Part shown: in pieces, positions 7,156 to 14,285 of the stretch
Layout of the letters: every line of letters starts with the position of its first letter
Numbering within the stretch: position 1 is the first letter of the stretch
Assembly: GCA_034422075.1 (NCBI GenBank)
Contig: DAOUJX010000050.1
Location: 1 to 17,172, forward strand
Direction of reading: 5' to 3'
Length of the DNA: 17,172 bases
Source of the DNA: S34-282 sp034422075
GTDB taxonomy: Bacteria > Chloroflexota > Dehalococcoidia > Lucifugimonadales > Australimonadaceae
Notes under the pieces: generated by a model
What the model saw: only the letters and a program-made list of their open reading frames with translations
Database searches by the model: none
Told to the model about the DNA's origin: nothing
Made by a program: the position numbers and the translations under genes

Positions 7156-7602
7156 GTGAGCACATTCGACGACGCGCGGCCTCACCACTACCTCGCCGTC
7201 TACGGCGACCCCGACGCGCCCGGCCACGTCCACGTGGAGGACGGCAAGTATGGTCACCGAGACTTGCCCCGCTCGCTGGAGCCGGGCGACATGGTGCTGC
7301 TCTACTGCACTGGCACGTATCGGCGCTATCCGCAATCGGTGCCCGGCATCGGCATCGTGACGGAGGTCGACTACCCAAACCGGGACTTCTGGTACGAGTA
7401 CCTGCCGCTGCGCGAGCCGATTCCGCTCGACGCCGTGCGCTTCCGTCTGGAGGACGCAGACCGCGAGCAATTCGCAAACATCCGCTTCGATACCTTCTGG
7501 TTCTTCCGCATATCGGCGGAATCGTTCCGCAACGTCATGGCAGGGGCGCTGTTGGGAAGGCCGCTCGATTCCGATACGCAGCAAGGCCCCCTGCTAGAGT
7601 AG
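7156..7602 (+). CDS. Small EVE/PUA-like domain protein
   Basis: A 148-residue protein whose pattern suggests the EVE (PUA-like) fold. It starts with a strand HHYLAVYGDP (10-19), has LEPGDMVLLYCTGTY (41-55) where EVE proteins have a GD-hydrophobic-YxTG turn, then IGIVTEVDYPNRDFWYEY and a later FDTFWFFRISAESF segment. EVE/PUA-like domains are thought to bind modified bases in RNA or DNA, but the ligand here is unknown. I chose GTG 7156 because TAGACT ends 8 nt before it. The longer frame from TTG 7078 would run through the promoter and the pcrA start. It is divergent from pcrA and lies 26 bp before the GGT-like gene on the same strand, so those two may form an operon. The assignment rests on pattern reading only and could be wrong. 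Confidence 0.55.
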   Translation: MSTFDDARPHHYLAVYGDPDAPGHVHVEDGKYGHRDLPRSLEPGDMVLLYCTGTYRRYPQSVPGIGIVTEVDYPNRDFWYEYLPLREPIPLDAVRFRLEDADREQFANIRFDTFWFFRISAESFRNVMAGALLGRPLDSDTQQGPLLE

Positions 7603-7613
7603 GAGCACCCGCC

Positions 7614-7620
7614 AAAGGAG
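7614..7620 (+). promoter_or_regulatory. Shine-Dalgarno of the GGT-like gene
   Basis: AAAGGAG ends 8 nt before ATG 7629, a well-placed ribosome binding site inside the 26-bp gap between the two genes. It marks the second gene of an operon, in contrast to the SD-less first gene. Confidence 0.7.
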
Positions 7621-7628
7621 ACCCCCAA

Positions 7629-9338
7629 ATGGCCACACGCCCAACGCAAACGAGCTTCACCAAGACGGAGGCGGTAGCCGACAACTACATGGTGGCGGGC
7701 AAGCACCGCTTCGCCACGAACGCCGGTGTAGCAATGCTGGAGGCGGGCGGCAATGTCATCGACGCCGCGGTCGCCGTGTGCCTGGCCGTCGGCACCGTCG
7801 AGCCAGGTTCGAGCGGCATCGGCGGGGGCGGCTACCTCGTGTACCACATGCGTGGCGCGACGGGTGTATACGGCTTCCCCATGCGCGCGCCGCAGGCGGC
7901 CCGCGCCGACATGTACCGCCTTACGGGCGCGGGCGGCACGGGCTCATTCGGCTGGCCGGAGGTCGAAGGCGACGCCAACATCCACGGGCCGTTGTCGATC
8001 GCCGTCCCTGGCGCGATTGCCGGGCTGTGCGCAGCACACGCCCGCTTCGGCGCGCTGCCGCTGAGCGAGGTCGTCGAACCGGCGCTACGGCTCGCGCGTG
8101 ACGGCTTCGCGCCCACGCTCTTCGACCACTACGCCGCCGGAATGAGCGCCGACATGTTCATCCGCTACGACGAGCTACGGCACATCATGATGCCGAACGA
8201 CCAATGGCCATCCGCGCCCGGCTCGACGGAACTGCTGCTGCGCCAGCCCGACCTGGCGAACGTGCTAGAGGCAGTAGCCAAGGAGGGGCCCGATGGTTTC
8301 TACCGGGGCGCTGTCGCGGAGGCCCTGGCGGCAGGCACCCGCGAGCTGGGCGGCATCCTTTCGGAGGACGATCTTGCCTCCTACACGCCGATGCACTGGG
8401 AGGGAGGGCTCGAATTCGACTATCGAGGCCGCCGCATCGTCGTACCGCCCTTCGCGTGCGCTGGGACGACCACCGCCGTGACGCTCAAGCTTCTCGCGGG
8501 ATTCGACGTGGCCGGCACGGGCCACGGCTCATTCCAAACGCTGCACCACTTCATCTGGGCGGCACGGCTGGCATACGCCGACCGCTTTGCCTACATGAGC
8601 GACCCCGACTATGTGGATGCGCCCTGGAACGGCCTCGTCGCCGACGCCTACCTAGATAAGCGGCGCGCGCTCATATCGGAGCGCATCGGACGCGTGCAGA
8701 GCGGCGACCCGTGGGCGCACGAGGAGCATCGGCCTGCCGAACTGCTGCCTCCGAGCCTGCCAGCGTGGGAGCAGGGAACGACGCACCTGTGCGTGATGGA
8801 CGCCGCGGGCAACGCGGTGTCGCTGACCAACACCATCATGTCGGGGTTCGGCTCCGGCATCGTGCCCAAAGGCACGGGCGTCATCATGAACAACGGAATG
8901 ATGTGGTTCGACCCCGCCCCGGGCCACATCAACTCCGTAGCACCCGGCAAGGCGCCGCTCAACAACATGACGCCGGCGCTCGTCCTAGGTGAGAGTGGAG
9001 CGACGCACGCCGTCGGCGCGTCGGGGGGGCGCCTCATAACGAACTGCGTATCGCAGGTGCTCAGCAACCTGCTCGACCATGGCTTGGGACCGCAGGCTGC
9101 AGTCGATGCGCCGCGCGTCGACGCATCGCTACCGACGGCCAGCGCCGATGCGCGTATCGGCACGGACGTCATCCAGCAGCTGAGGGAGCGAGGGCATGAC
9201 GTTCGGGTCGTGCCGTACGACTTCCTGGAACGAGGCTGGACGCCGTTTGCCAGCCCGCTCGCCATCGCGCGAGGCGAGTCGCCGGAGTTGCGGGCCGGAG
9301 TAGACACCTTCCACAGTGCCTACGCGGCGGGTGGGTAG
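7629..9338 (+). CDS. Gamma-glutamyltransferase-like Ntn hydrolase
   Basis: A 569-residue member of the gamma-glutamyltransferase family. These are made as a proenzyme that cuts itself into a large and a small subunit, exposing an N-terminal Thr. The cut site is clear: GTTHLCVMDAAGNAVSLTNT, with the nucleophile at Thr384, followed by GSGIVPKGTGVIMNN (408-422). The N-terminal FATNAGVAMLEAGGNVIDAAVA and the GIGGGGYLVYH region are also typical. Two substrate motifs differ from glutathione-using enzymes. The usual R-E-x-A-P reads PMRAP (84-88), losing the Arg that holds the glutamate carboxylate. The usual NNQMDDFS reads NNGMMWFD (421-428). Glutathione is therefore a doubtful substrate; other gamma-glutamyl or acyl amides are possible. 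No signal peptide is seen, so it is probably cytoplasmic. A good SD (7614-7620) fixes the start. Confidence 0.88.
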   Translation: MATRPTQTSFTKTEAVADNYMVAGKHRFATNAGVAMLEAGGNVIDAAVAVCLAVGTVEPGSSGIGGGGYLVYHMRGATGVYGFPMRAPQAARADMYRLTGAGGTGSFGWPEVEGDANIHGPLSIAVPGAIAGLCAAHARFGALPLSEVVEPALRLARDGFAPTLFDHYAAGMSADMFIRYDELRHIMMPNDQWPSAPGSTELLLRQPDLANVLEAVAKEGPDGFYRGAVAEALAAGTRELGGILSEDDLASYTPMHWEGGLEFDYRGRRIVVPPFACAGTTTAVTLKLLAGFDVAGTGHGSFQTLHHFIWAARLAYADRFAYMSDPDYVDAPWNGLVADAYLDKRRALISERIGRVQSGDPWAHEEHRPAELLPPSLPAWEQGTTHLCVMDAAGNAVSLTNTIMSGFGSGIVPKGTGVIMNNGMMWFDPAPGHINSVAPGKAPLNNMTPALVLGESGATHAVGASGGRLITNCVSQVLSNLLDHGLGPQAAVDAPRVDASLPTASADARIGTDVIQQLRERGHDVRVVPYDFLERGWTPFASPLAIARGESPELRAGVDTFHSAYAAGG

Positions 9339-9370
9339 CGCGCGCCTGCGCTCGCGCGCACGGGTCGCCG

Positions 9371-9376
9371 TATAAT
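9371..9376 (+). promoter_or_regulatory. -10 box of the helical repeat gene
   Basis: A perfect TATAAT, followed by TGACGG as at pcrA. Its last base is 9 nt before GTG 9385 and 18 nt before ATG 9394. The region upstream is an alternating GC-rich stretch (GCGCGC copies near 9340 and 9353) without a -35 consensus. Confidence 0.6.
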
Positions 9377-9384
9377 TGACGGGG

Positions 9385-9792
9385 GTGAGCGACATGGAGC
9401 GCAATGAGAAAGCGCGAGAGTTGGTCAACCGGGCGCGCGGTTACTGGTCAGCCCTCTCCGCCCGTGTAGCGGACCGGGCGCGAGCGGCGCGGCTCGTAGA
9501 GCGAGCGCAGGAAGCCCACCTGGTCGAAAGGGCAAACGAAGCGCGGCAACAGGGGCAAGTGCAAGCAGCGCGACTGCTGAAGCGAGCGAAGGACGCTCAC
9601 ATCATGGAGCGAGCGCGCGCAGCGCCGCAGCAGGTCAAACAGCTTGCCGAGATGGCGCGCCGCCTGAGGGAGACCAAGCAAGCATCCGCCGAGTGGGTCG
9701 ACCGAAAGGTGAAGGAAGAGATGGAAGCGGTGGAAGCGGTGGAAGAGGAGCGCAGCCACAAGGCGAAGGGCGAGGGGCAGGGCAGCAGCTAG
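9385..9792 (+). CDS. Small charged helical repeat protein
   Basis: A 135-residue protein of unknown function, almost entirely predicted helix, very rich in Ala, Arg and Glu, with no signal peptide or membrane segment. It has an internal duplication 27 residues apart: ARLVERAQEA-HLVERANEA (35-53) and ARLLKRAKDA-HIMERARAA (62-80). Each copy is itself two half-repeats of 9-10 residues with a [LI]-x-x-R-A core. A weaker related segment (ARELVNRAR) is at 10-18. The tail (108-135) is acidic then hydrophilic. The start is uncertain. GTG 9385 is 9 nt after the TATAAT box and fits the leaderless pattern; ATG 9394 has GGTGAG 4 nt upstream. Its TAG stop interlocks with that of gpsA in CTAG 9789-9792. 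It could be a coiled-coil scaffold or an amphipathic lipid- or nucleic-acid-binding helix; nothing in the context decides. Confidence 0.6.
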   Translation: MSDMERNEKARELVNRARGYWSALSARVADRARAARLVERAQEAHLVERANEARQQGQVQAARLLKRAKDAHIMERARAAPQQVKQLAEMARRLRETKQASAEWVDRKVKEEMEAVEAVEEERSHKAKGEGQGSS

Positions 9793-10793
9793 ACTCCTTC
9801 GGGCCGCGGCGTACGCGCCATGAGGCCCTCCAACGCTTTACGGGGGTCCAGGCCCTCGAAGAGCACTCGATTCGTTTCGTAGGCGATGGGCATCTCTACG
9901 CCCAGCCCCGCAGCCATTTCCAGCGCGACCGGCGTAGTGTTGGCACCCTCTGCGACCTCCCCGCCCAAAACGGCAAGCGCCTCCGGCAGCGACTTCCCGC
10001 TTGCGATCTCGAGTCCAAGGCGGTGGTTGCGGCTAAGCGGACTGTAACAGGTTGCAATGAGGTCGCCCATGCCGGCGAGGCCACCGAAGGTCTGCGGCTG
10101 CGCCCCCGCGGCGACGCCGAGGCGTGTGATTTCGGCCAGTCCTCTGTTGACGAACGCAGCCTTAGCGTTGTCCCCCACCTCCATACCGTCCGCTAGGCCC
10201 GCGCCGATGGCGATGATGTTCTTGAGGGCGCCACCCAACTCGGTGCCGACGAGGTCGTTGTTGGTGTAGACGCGGAAGGTCTGCGAGTTGAATATCTCCT
10301 GTGCGGTTCGACATGCGTCGTGGTCATCGGAAGCGACCACGCTCGTTGCGGGGCGCCCCGCGATGACCTCCGCGGCCAGATTGGGACCGGAGAGGGCGCA
10401 GACGCGGGCGCCGGGCAGCTCTTCCGCGAGCACCTCGCTCATGCGCCGGAGCGTGCCGCGCTCGAGACCCTTTGCCGCCGACACCGCGATTGCGCCCTCG
10501 CGCCAGTGCGTGGCCAGCCCCTGTGCGTTCCAGCGCATGTCCACCGATGGCACGGCAAAGATGACCGCTGTTGCGGCTGCAACGCAGCTTGCGTCGGCAG
10601 CTACCTTGACGTTGGAAGGGAAGGTGTGTCCGGGAAGGCGCGCGTGCTCGCCGGCAGCCGCGAGCGACGCCGCCTCATCATCGGTGCGTGCAAGCAGCGT
10701 TACCGCTACGCCGCGCCGCGCAAGGATGATCGCGAGCGCCGCCCCCCAGGTCGTCGCGCCAACCACGACGACAGACGATTCGCCGGCAGCCAT
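9789..10793 (-). CDS. gpsA: Glycerol-3-phosphate dehydrogenase [NAD(P)+]
   Basis: A 334-residue enzyme that reduces dihydroxyacetone phosphate to sn-glycerol-3-phosphate for phospholipid synthesis. Visible motifs are the N-terminal Rossmann strand, FAVPS, SAAKGLE, LSGPNLAAEV, the catalytic Lys region ELGGALKNIIAIGAGL, and the substrate region GLAGMGDLIATCYSPLSRNHRLG. The length is normal. The nucleotide-binding loop reads GATTWG (12-17), so the second Gly of the usual GAGSWG is Thr. The rest of the enzyme is intact, so this looks like a lineage variant rather than decay. It lies 31 bp downstream of thrS on the same strand and is probably co-transcribed with it. No strong SD is seen before ATG 10793; AGGTGA is present but about 13 nt away. 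The stop shares CTAG with the converging repeat-protein gene. Confidence 0.96.
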   Translation of the reverse strand: MAAGESSVVVVGATTWGAALAIILARRGVAVTLLARTDDEAASLAAAGEHARLPGHTFPSNVKVAADASCVAAATAVIFAVPSVDMRWNAQGLATHWREGAIAVSAAKGLERGTLRRMSEVLAEELPGARVCALSGPNLAAEVIAGRPATSVVASDDHDACRTAQEIFNSQTFRVYTNNDLVGTELGGALKNIIAIGAGLADGMEVGDNAKAAFVNRGLAEITRLGVAAGAQPQTFGGLAGMGDLIATCYSPLSRNHRLGLEIASGKSLPEALAVLGGEVAEGANTTPVALEMAAGLGVEMPIAYETNRVLFEGLDPRKALEGLMARTPRPEGV

Positions 10794-10824
10794 GCAGAAA
10801 GGTTTTCACCTGCCGCGCTCCGCG

Positions 10825-12594
10825 TCAATTCCGGGGGCCCTTCGCCCGGGCTTCGACCTCTTCGACCATACGTGCGCAGATGGCCTCAACGGGCTGTAGC
10901 CCCAGGTCCTCGCCGGAGCGGAGCCGCACGGCTGCCCCGCCCTGATCCGCCTCCTTGTCGCCAACGACAAGCATGTAGGGGGCTTTCTGGAGCTGGGCGT
11001 CACGGATCTTGGCGTTCATGCGCTCGTTACGCTTGTCTACGTCGACGCGCAGGCCAGCCGCCGCCAGCGCCTCCCTGACCGTCTCCGCGTAGTCGATGTG
11101 CCTGTCGGCAATGGGAATGACGATGGCCTGGACAGGTGCGAGCCATGTGGGGAACGCACCGCCGTAGTGCTCGATGAGGACGCCGAAGAAGCGCTCCAGC
11201 GACCCGAACAGGGCGCGATGCACCATGTAGGGACGATGCTCCGCCCCATCTGCGCCAACGTACGACAGATTGAAGCGCTCCGGCAGATTGAAGTCGAATT
11301 GGACCGTGGAGCACTGCCATGAGCGTCCGATGGCATCGCGCACCTTGATGTCGAGCTTTGGTCCGTAGAACGCGCCGCCACCCTCATCCACGAGGTAGTC
11401 GACGGCGCGGCGATCGAGCGCGTGGCGCAGCGACTCCGTGGCGTGGTCCCACCTATCGGCTTCGCCGACGGCCTTCTCCGGGCGCGTCGCGAGGAAGACC
11501 TCATAGTCGTCAAATCCATAGGCACCGAGGAGGTCAAAGGCGAAGTCGAGCACGCCGACGACCTCGTTCTCCACCTGCTCCTCCGTGCAGAAGATATGGG
11601 CATCATCCTGCGTGAACCCTCGGACGCGCAGGAGGCCGTGCAACACGCCCGAGCGCTCGTAGCGGTAGACGGTTCCCATCTCGGTGTAGCGCACCGGCAA
11701 CTCGCGGTAGGAGCGCTTCGCCGACGCGAAGACCTGGATATGGAAGGGGCAGTTCATTGGCTTGGCAAAGTACTCTTGGCCTTCGACGTCGATTGCGTCG
11801 TACATCGACTCGCGGTAGAAGTCGAGGTGGCCGCTGGTCTCCCAGAGCAGCCCTTTGCCGATGTGGGGGGAGTAGACCAACTCGTAGCCGCGCCGCAGGT
11901 GCTCGGTGCGCCAGTGCTCCTCCATCAGCGAACGGATTCGCGCGCCCTTGGGGTGCCACAGGATGAGCCCCGAACCAACATGGTCGTTATGGGAAAAGAG
12001 GTCGAGTTCGCGGCCCAATCGGCGATGGTCGCGCCTAGCCGCCTCCTCCACCTGCTGCATGTGCGCCTCGAGCGCATCTTTCGACTCCCACGCCGTGCCG
12101 TAGATGCGCTGGAGCATGGCGTTGCGCTCGTCGCCGCGCCAGTACGCACCAGCCACGTTGAGGAGCTTGAACGCAGGGATCTGGCCGGTGCTTTCCACGT
12201 GGCCGCCCCTGCACAGGTCAATGAAGCTGCCGTGCCGGCACGTCGTGATTCGCTCGTCGCCATCCAACCCTTCGATGATCTCCTGCTTGTAGGGCTGGTC
12301 GGCGAAGAGGCTCTTGGCCTCGTCGCGCGTCACTTCCCCCATGACGAAGGGCAGGTCTCCCCCTATGCGCTCGCGCATGATGGCCTCGAGTTGGGCGATG
12401 TCCTCCGGAGTGAAGGGCCGCGGGAGGTCGAAGTCGTAGTAGAAGCCGTCCTCGACGGGCGGTCCGATGGCGTACTTGGCCTCGGGGAACATCTCCATGA
12501 CCGCGTCGGCGAGTACGTGTGCCGCCGAATGGCGGATGCGGAAACGCCTGTCGGCGAGCTCCTCCTCTTCCAGCGTCAGTTGTCTAACAGGCAT
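10825..12594 (-). CDS. thrS: Threonyl-tRNA synthetase lacking the TGS domain
   Basis: A 589-residue class II aminoacyl-tRNA synthetase that charges tRNA-Thr. After about 20 residues it enters the editing domain (HSAAHVLADAV, later RHGSFIDLCRGGHVESTG), which removes mischarged Ser. The catalytic core follows, with zinc ligands in KPMNCPFH, DDAHIF and HRALFGS, class II motif 2 around YRYERSGVLHGLLRVRGF, and a C-terminal anticodon-binding domain (PVQAIVIPIADRHIDYA onward). Typical bacterial ThrRS is about 640 residues with an N-terminal TGS domain of about 60 residues. That domain is missing here. An in-frame TAA at 12636-12634 and the divergent nadB leave no room for it. The start ATG 12594 has the SD GGAG at 7 nt spacing, and a TAGAAT box gives a leader of about 38 nt. 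It is followed by gpsA. Confidence 0.97.
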   Translation of the reverse strand: MPVRQLTLEEEELADRRFRIRHSAAHVLADAVMEMFPEAKYAIGPPVEDGFYYDFDLPRPFTPEDIAQLEAIMRERIGGDLPFVMGEVTRDEAKSLFADQPYKQEIIEGLDGDERITTCRHGSFIDLCRGGHVESTGQIPAFKLLNVAGAYWRGDERNAMLQRIYGTAWESKDALEAHMQQVEEAARRDHRRLGRELDLFSHNDHVGSGLILWHPKGARIRSLMEEHWRTEHLRRGYELVYSPHIGKGLLWETSGHLDFYRESMYDAIDVEGQEYFAKPMNCPFHIQVFASAKRSYRELPVRYTEMGTVYRYERSGVLHGLLRVRGFTQDDAHIFCTEEQVENEVVGVLDFAFDLLGAYGFDDYEVFLATRPEKAVGEADRWDHATESLRHALDRRAVDYLVDEGGGAFYGPKLDIKVRDAIGRSWQCSTVQFDFNLPERFNLSYVGADGAEHRPYMVHRALFGSLERFFGVLIEHYGGAFPTWLAPVQAIVIPIADRHIDYAETVREALAAAGLRVDVDKRNERMNAKIRDAQLQKAPYMLVVGDKEADQGGAAVRLRSGEDLGLQPVEAICARMVEEVEARAKGPRN

Positions 12595-12615
12595 CGACCG
12601 TCTCCACGCATGCGA

Positions 12616-12635
12616 AACGGCGCCGGAGCGCCGTT
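12616..12635 (-). repeat. Perfect 8-bp inverted repeat with UCCG tetraloop at the thrS 5' end
   Basis: On the minus strand, AACGGCGC, loop TCCG and GCGCCGTT form a perfect 8-bp stem. The loop is a UNCG-type tetraloop closed by C-G, an unusually stable class in RNA. If transcription starts 7 nt after the TAGAAT box, near 12632, the thrS mRNA would begin within this hairpin. It may be a 5' stability element or a repressor site. There is no T-run for a terminator in either direction. Confidence 0.55.
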
Positions 12636-12638
12636 ACG

Positions 12639-12644
12639 ATTCTA
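12639..12644 (-). promoter_or_regulatory. -10 box of thrS
   Basis: TAGAAT on the minus strand, about 45 nt upstream of ATG 12594, at the outer edge of the inverted repeat. The predicted transcript start is near 12632. TTGCCA is found further upstream but only 13 nt away, so the -35 is unclear. Confidence 0.45.
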
Positions 12645-12683
12645 CCGCAGACGGGCATGGCAAGGCTGGCGGTGCGCGTGCGC

Positions 12684-12689
12684 TATCCT
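12684..12689 (+). promoter_or_regulatory. -10 box of nadB, probably leaderless
   Basis: TATCCT ends 9 nt before the A of ATG 12698, and no SD lies between them. The spacing is the same as at the pyrophosphorylase and helical repeat genes. No -35 consensus is visible. Confidence 0.45.
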
Positions 12690-12697
12690 CTTCCGCT

Positions 12698-14239
12698 ATG
12701 GCGAAGCAATTCGATTTCGTCATTATTGGAAGCGGCATCGCGGGCCTGTTCGCCGCACTCACCGCGAGAGAGCACGGTTCCGTGCTCGTCGTGACGAAGG
12801 GCGGCATCGAGGACACGAATACGCTGTACGCTCAGGGCGGTATCGCGGCGGCGCTCGGCGAGGGCGACTCTGCCGCTCAGCACGCCCAGGACACGCTGAA
12901 GGCGGGCGCTGGACTCAGCGACCCGGAGGCGGTGCGCGTGCTGACGAGCGAAGGCCCGCAGCGCGTGGCCGATCTGACGCGCATGGGCGTTGCGTTCGAC
13001 GAGGTGCACGGTGAGATTGCGCTGGCGCTCGAAGGGGCGCACAGCAAGCCGCGCGTTCTGCATGCCGGCGGTGATGCGACCGGCGCTCACATCGAGACGA
13101 CGCTCGCAGATCTGGCGCGCCACTCAAACGTACGCGTGCTGGAGTATGCGCTGGCGACCGAGTTGCTCACCGCAGACGGCCGGGCCAACGGGGTGCGCGT
13201 GCTGGATGCGCGCAACCAGCTGCTCGCCGATTTCCGCGCGCGGCACGTCATCCTTGCATCCGGCGGCGCGGGCCAGCTCTACCGCGCTACGACCAACCCG
13301 CAGGTTGCTACCGGCGACGGTGTCGCGCTCGCGTTCCGTGCCGCAGCCGAGCTGACAGACATGGAGTTCTACCAATTCCACCCCACGGCGCTATCGCTGC
13401 CCGGAGCGCCCCACTTCCTGATATCGGAGGCTGTGCGGGGCGAGGGCGGCATCCTGCGGAGCACCAACGGGGAGGCCTTCATGCCGCGCTACGACGACCG
13501 TGGCGACCTCGCGCCGCGCGACGTTGTCGCGCGCGCAATCGCAACGGAGATGTCGCGAACGGAGGCCGCCCACGTCCTACTCGACGTGACGCACCTGCAG
13601 CCCGACCTGGTTAGCGCCCGCTTCCCGACCATCTACCGGACCTGCCTGGAATGGGGCATCGATATGACGACGTCGCCGATCCCCGTATCGCCGGCGGCGC
13701 ACTACATGATGGGCGGCATACGCACGAACCTGCGGGGCGAAACGACCCTACCCGGCCTGTACGCCTGCGGGGAGGTCGCCTCGACCGGCGCGCACGGGGC
13801 AAACAGGCTGGCAAGCAACTCGCTGCTGGAGACCATCGTCTTTGCGCACCGTGTCGTGGAACGTGCGTTGGCGTCGGGCGATGGGGCGTCAGGCTGCCCG
13901 CCCTCCGCCGACCCGATCCGGCTCGCGCTGCCCAAACCTGACGGCGAGCGGCCGCCGAGCCGGGCGGCGCTGCAGCAGCTGATGTGGGACAGCGTCGGGC
14001 TAGCGCGCAATGGCGACGGCCTGGCGCACGCGGCGGCAACCTTGCGCGGTTGGGCAGCGGCAGCGCCCTACTCCGGCGACCCGTCAAGCCACGAACTGGC
14101 CAATCTGGCGCTGGTCGGATGGCTGATGGCGGAGGCGGCGCTCCGCCGCACCGAGAGCCGGGGCGCGCACTACCGCACCGACTATCCCGAGCCGTTCACC
14201 GATTGGGAGCGCCACGTTGCGCTGGTCAGCCAGAACTAG
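12698..14239 (+). CDS. nadB: L-aspartate oxidase
   Basis: A 513-residue FAD enzyme that oxidises L-aspartate to iminosuccinate, the first step of de novo NAD synthesis. The FAD-binding loop FVIIGSGIAGLFAAL (7-21) has GxGxxG at 11-16. Other family signs are YAQGGIAAALGEGDS, GGAGQLYRATTNPQVATGDG, EFYQFHPTAL near 222-231, the HYMMGG segment near 334-339, and the FAD-end motif YACGEVASTGAHGANRLASNSLLE near 352-376. A helical C-terminal domain follows. It is full length. I use ATG 12698: the frame is open further left but that part overlaps thrS and has no family similarity. The start follows TATCCT without an SD. Neither nadA nor nadC is in the window. It is divergent from thrS with a 103-bp gap. 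Confidence 0.96.
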   Translation: MAKQFDFVIIGSGIAGLFAALTAREHGSVLVVTKGGIEDTNTLYAQGGIAAALGEGDSAAQHAQDTLKAGAGLSDPEAVRVLTSEGPQRVADLTRMGVAFDEVHGEIALALEGAHSKPRVLHAGGDATGAHIETTLADLARHSNVRVLEYALATELLTADGRANGVRVLDARNQLLADFRARHVILASGGAGQLYRATTNPQVATGDGVALAFRAAAELTDMEFYQFHPTALSLPGAPHFLISEAVRGEGGILRSTNGEAFMPRYDDRGDLAPRDVVARAIATEMSRTEAAHVLLDVTHLQPDLVSARFPTIYRTCLEWGIDMTTSPIPVSPAAHYMMGGIRTNLRGETTLPGLYACGEVASTGAHGANRLASNSLLETIVFAHRVVERALASGDGASGCPPSADPIRLALPKPDGERPPSRAALQQLMWDSVGLARNGDGLAHAAATLRGWAAAAPYSGDPSSHELANLALVGWLMAEAALRRTESRGAHYRTDYPEPFTDWERHVALVSQN

Positions 14240-14272
14240 CGTCGCGCCTGTCTCCTCTTGCCGCATGCCCCA

Positions 14273-14278
14273 TATACT
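14273..14278 (+). promoter_or_regulatory. -10 box of the ANT-like gene, probably leaderless
   Basis: TATACT ends 8 nt before the A of ATG 14286 with no SD between. It lies in the 46-bp gap after nadB, so this gene probably has its own message. Confidence 0.5.
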
Positions 14279-14285
14279 GCGCGCC

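Noticed and set aside
9339..9365. GCGCGC-rich hairpin-like stretch after the GGT-like gene as a terminator
   Set aside because: Alternating GC sequence can pair in many ways and has no T-run, so a terminator cannot be supported.
12467..12697. Upstream in-frame extension of nadB into thrS
   Set aside because: It overlaps the antisense thrS coding region and its promoter, has no NadB-like sequence, and a TATCCT box sits directly before ATG 12698.
11422..13014. Long open frame (530 codons) antisense to thrS
   Set aside because: A shadow of high-GC codon bias: thrS is complete and unmistakable on the other strand and the antisense frame has no recognisable domain.
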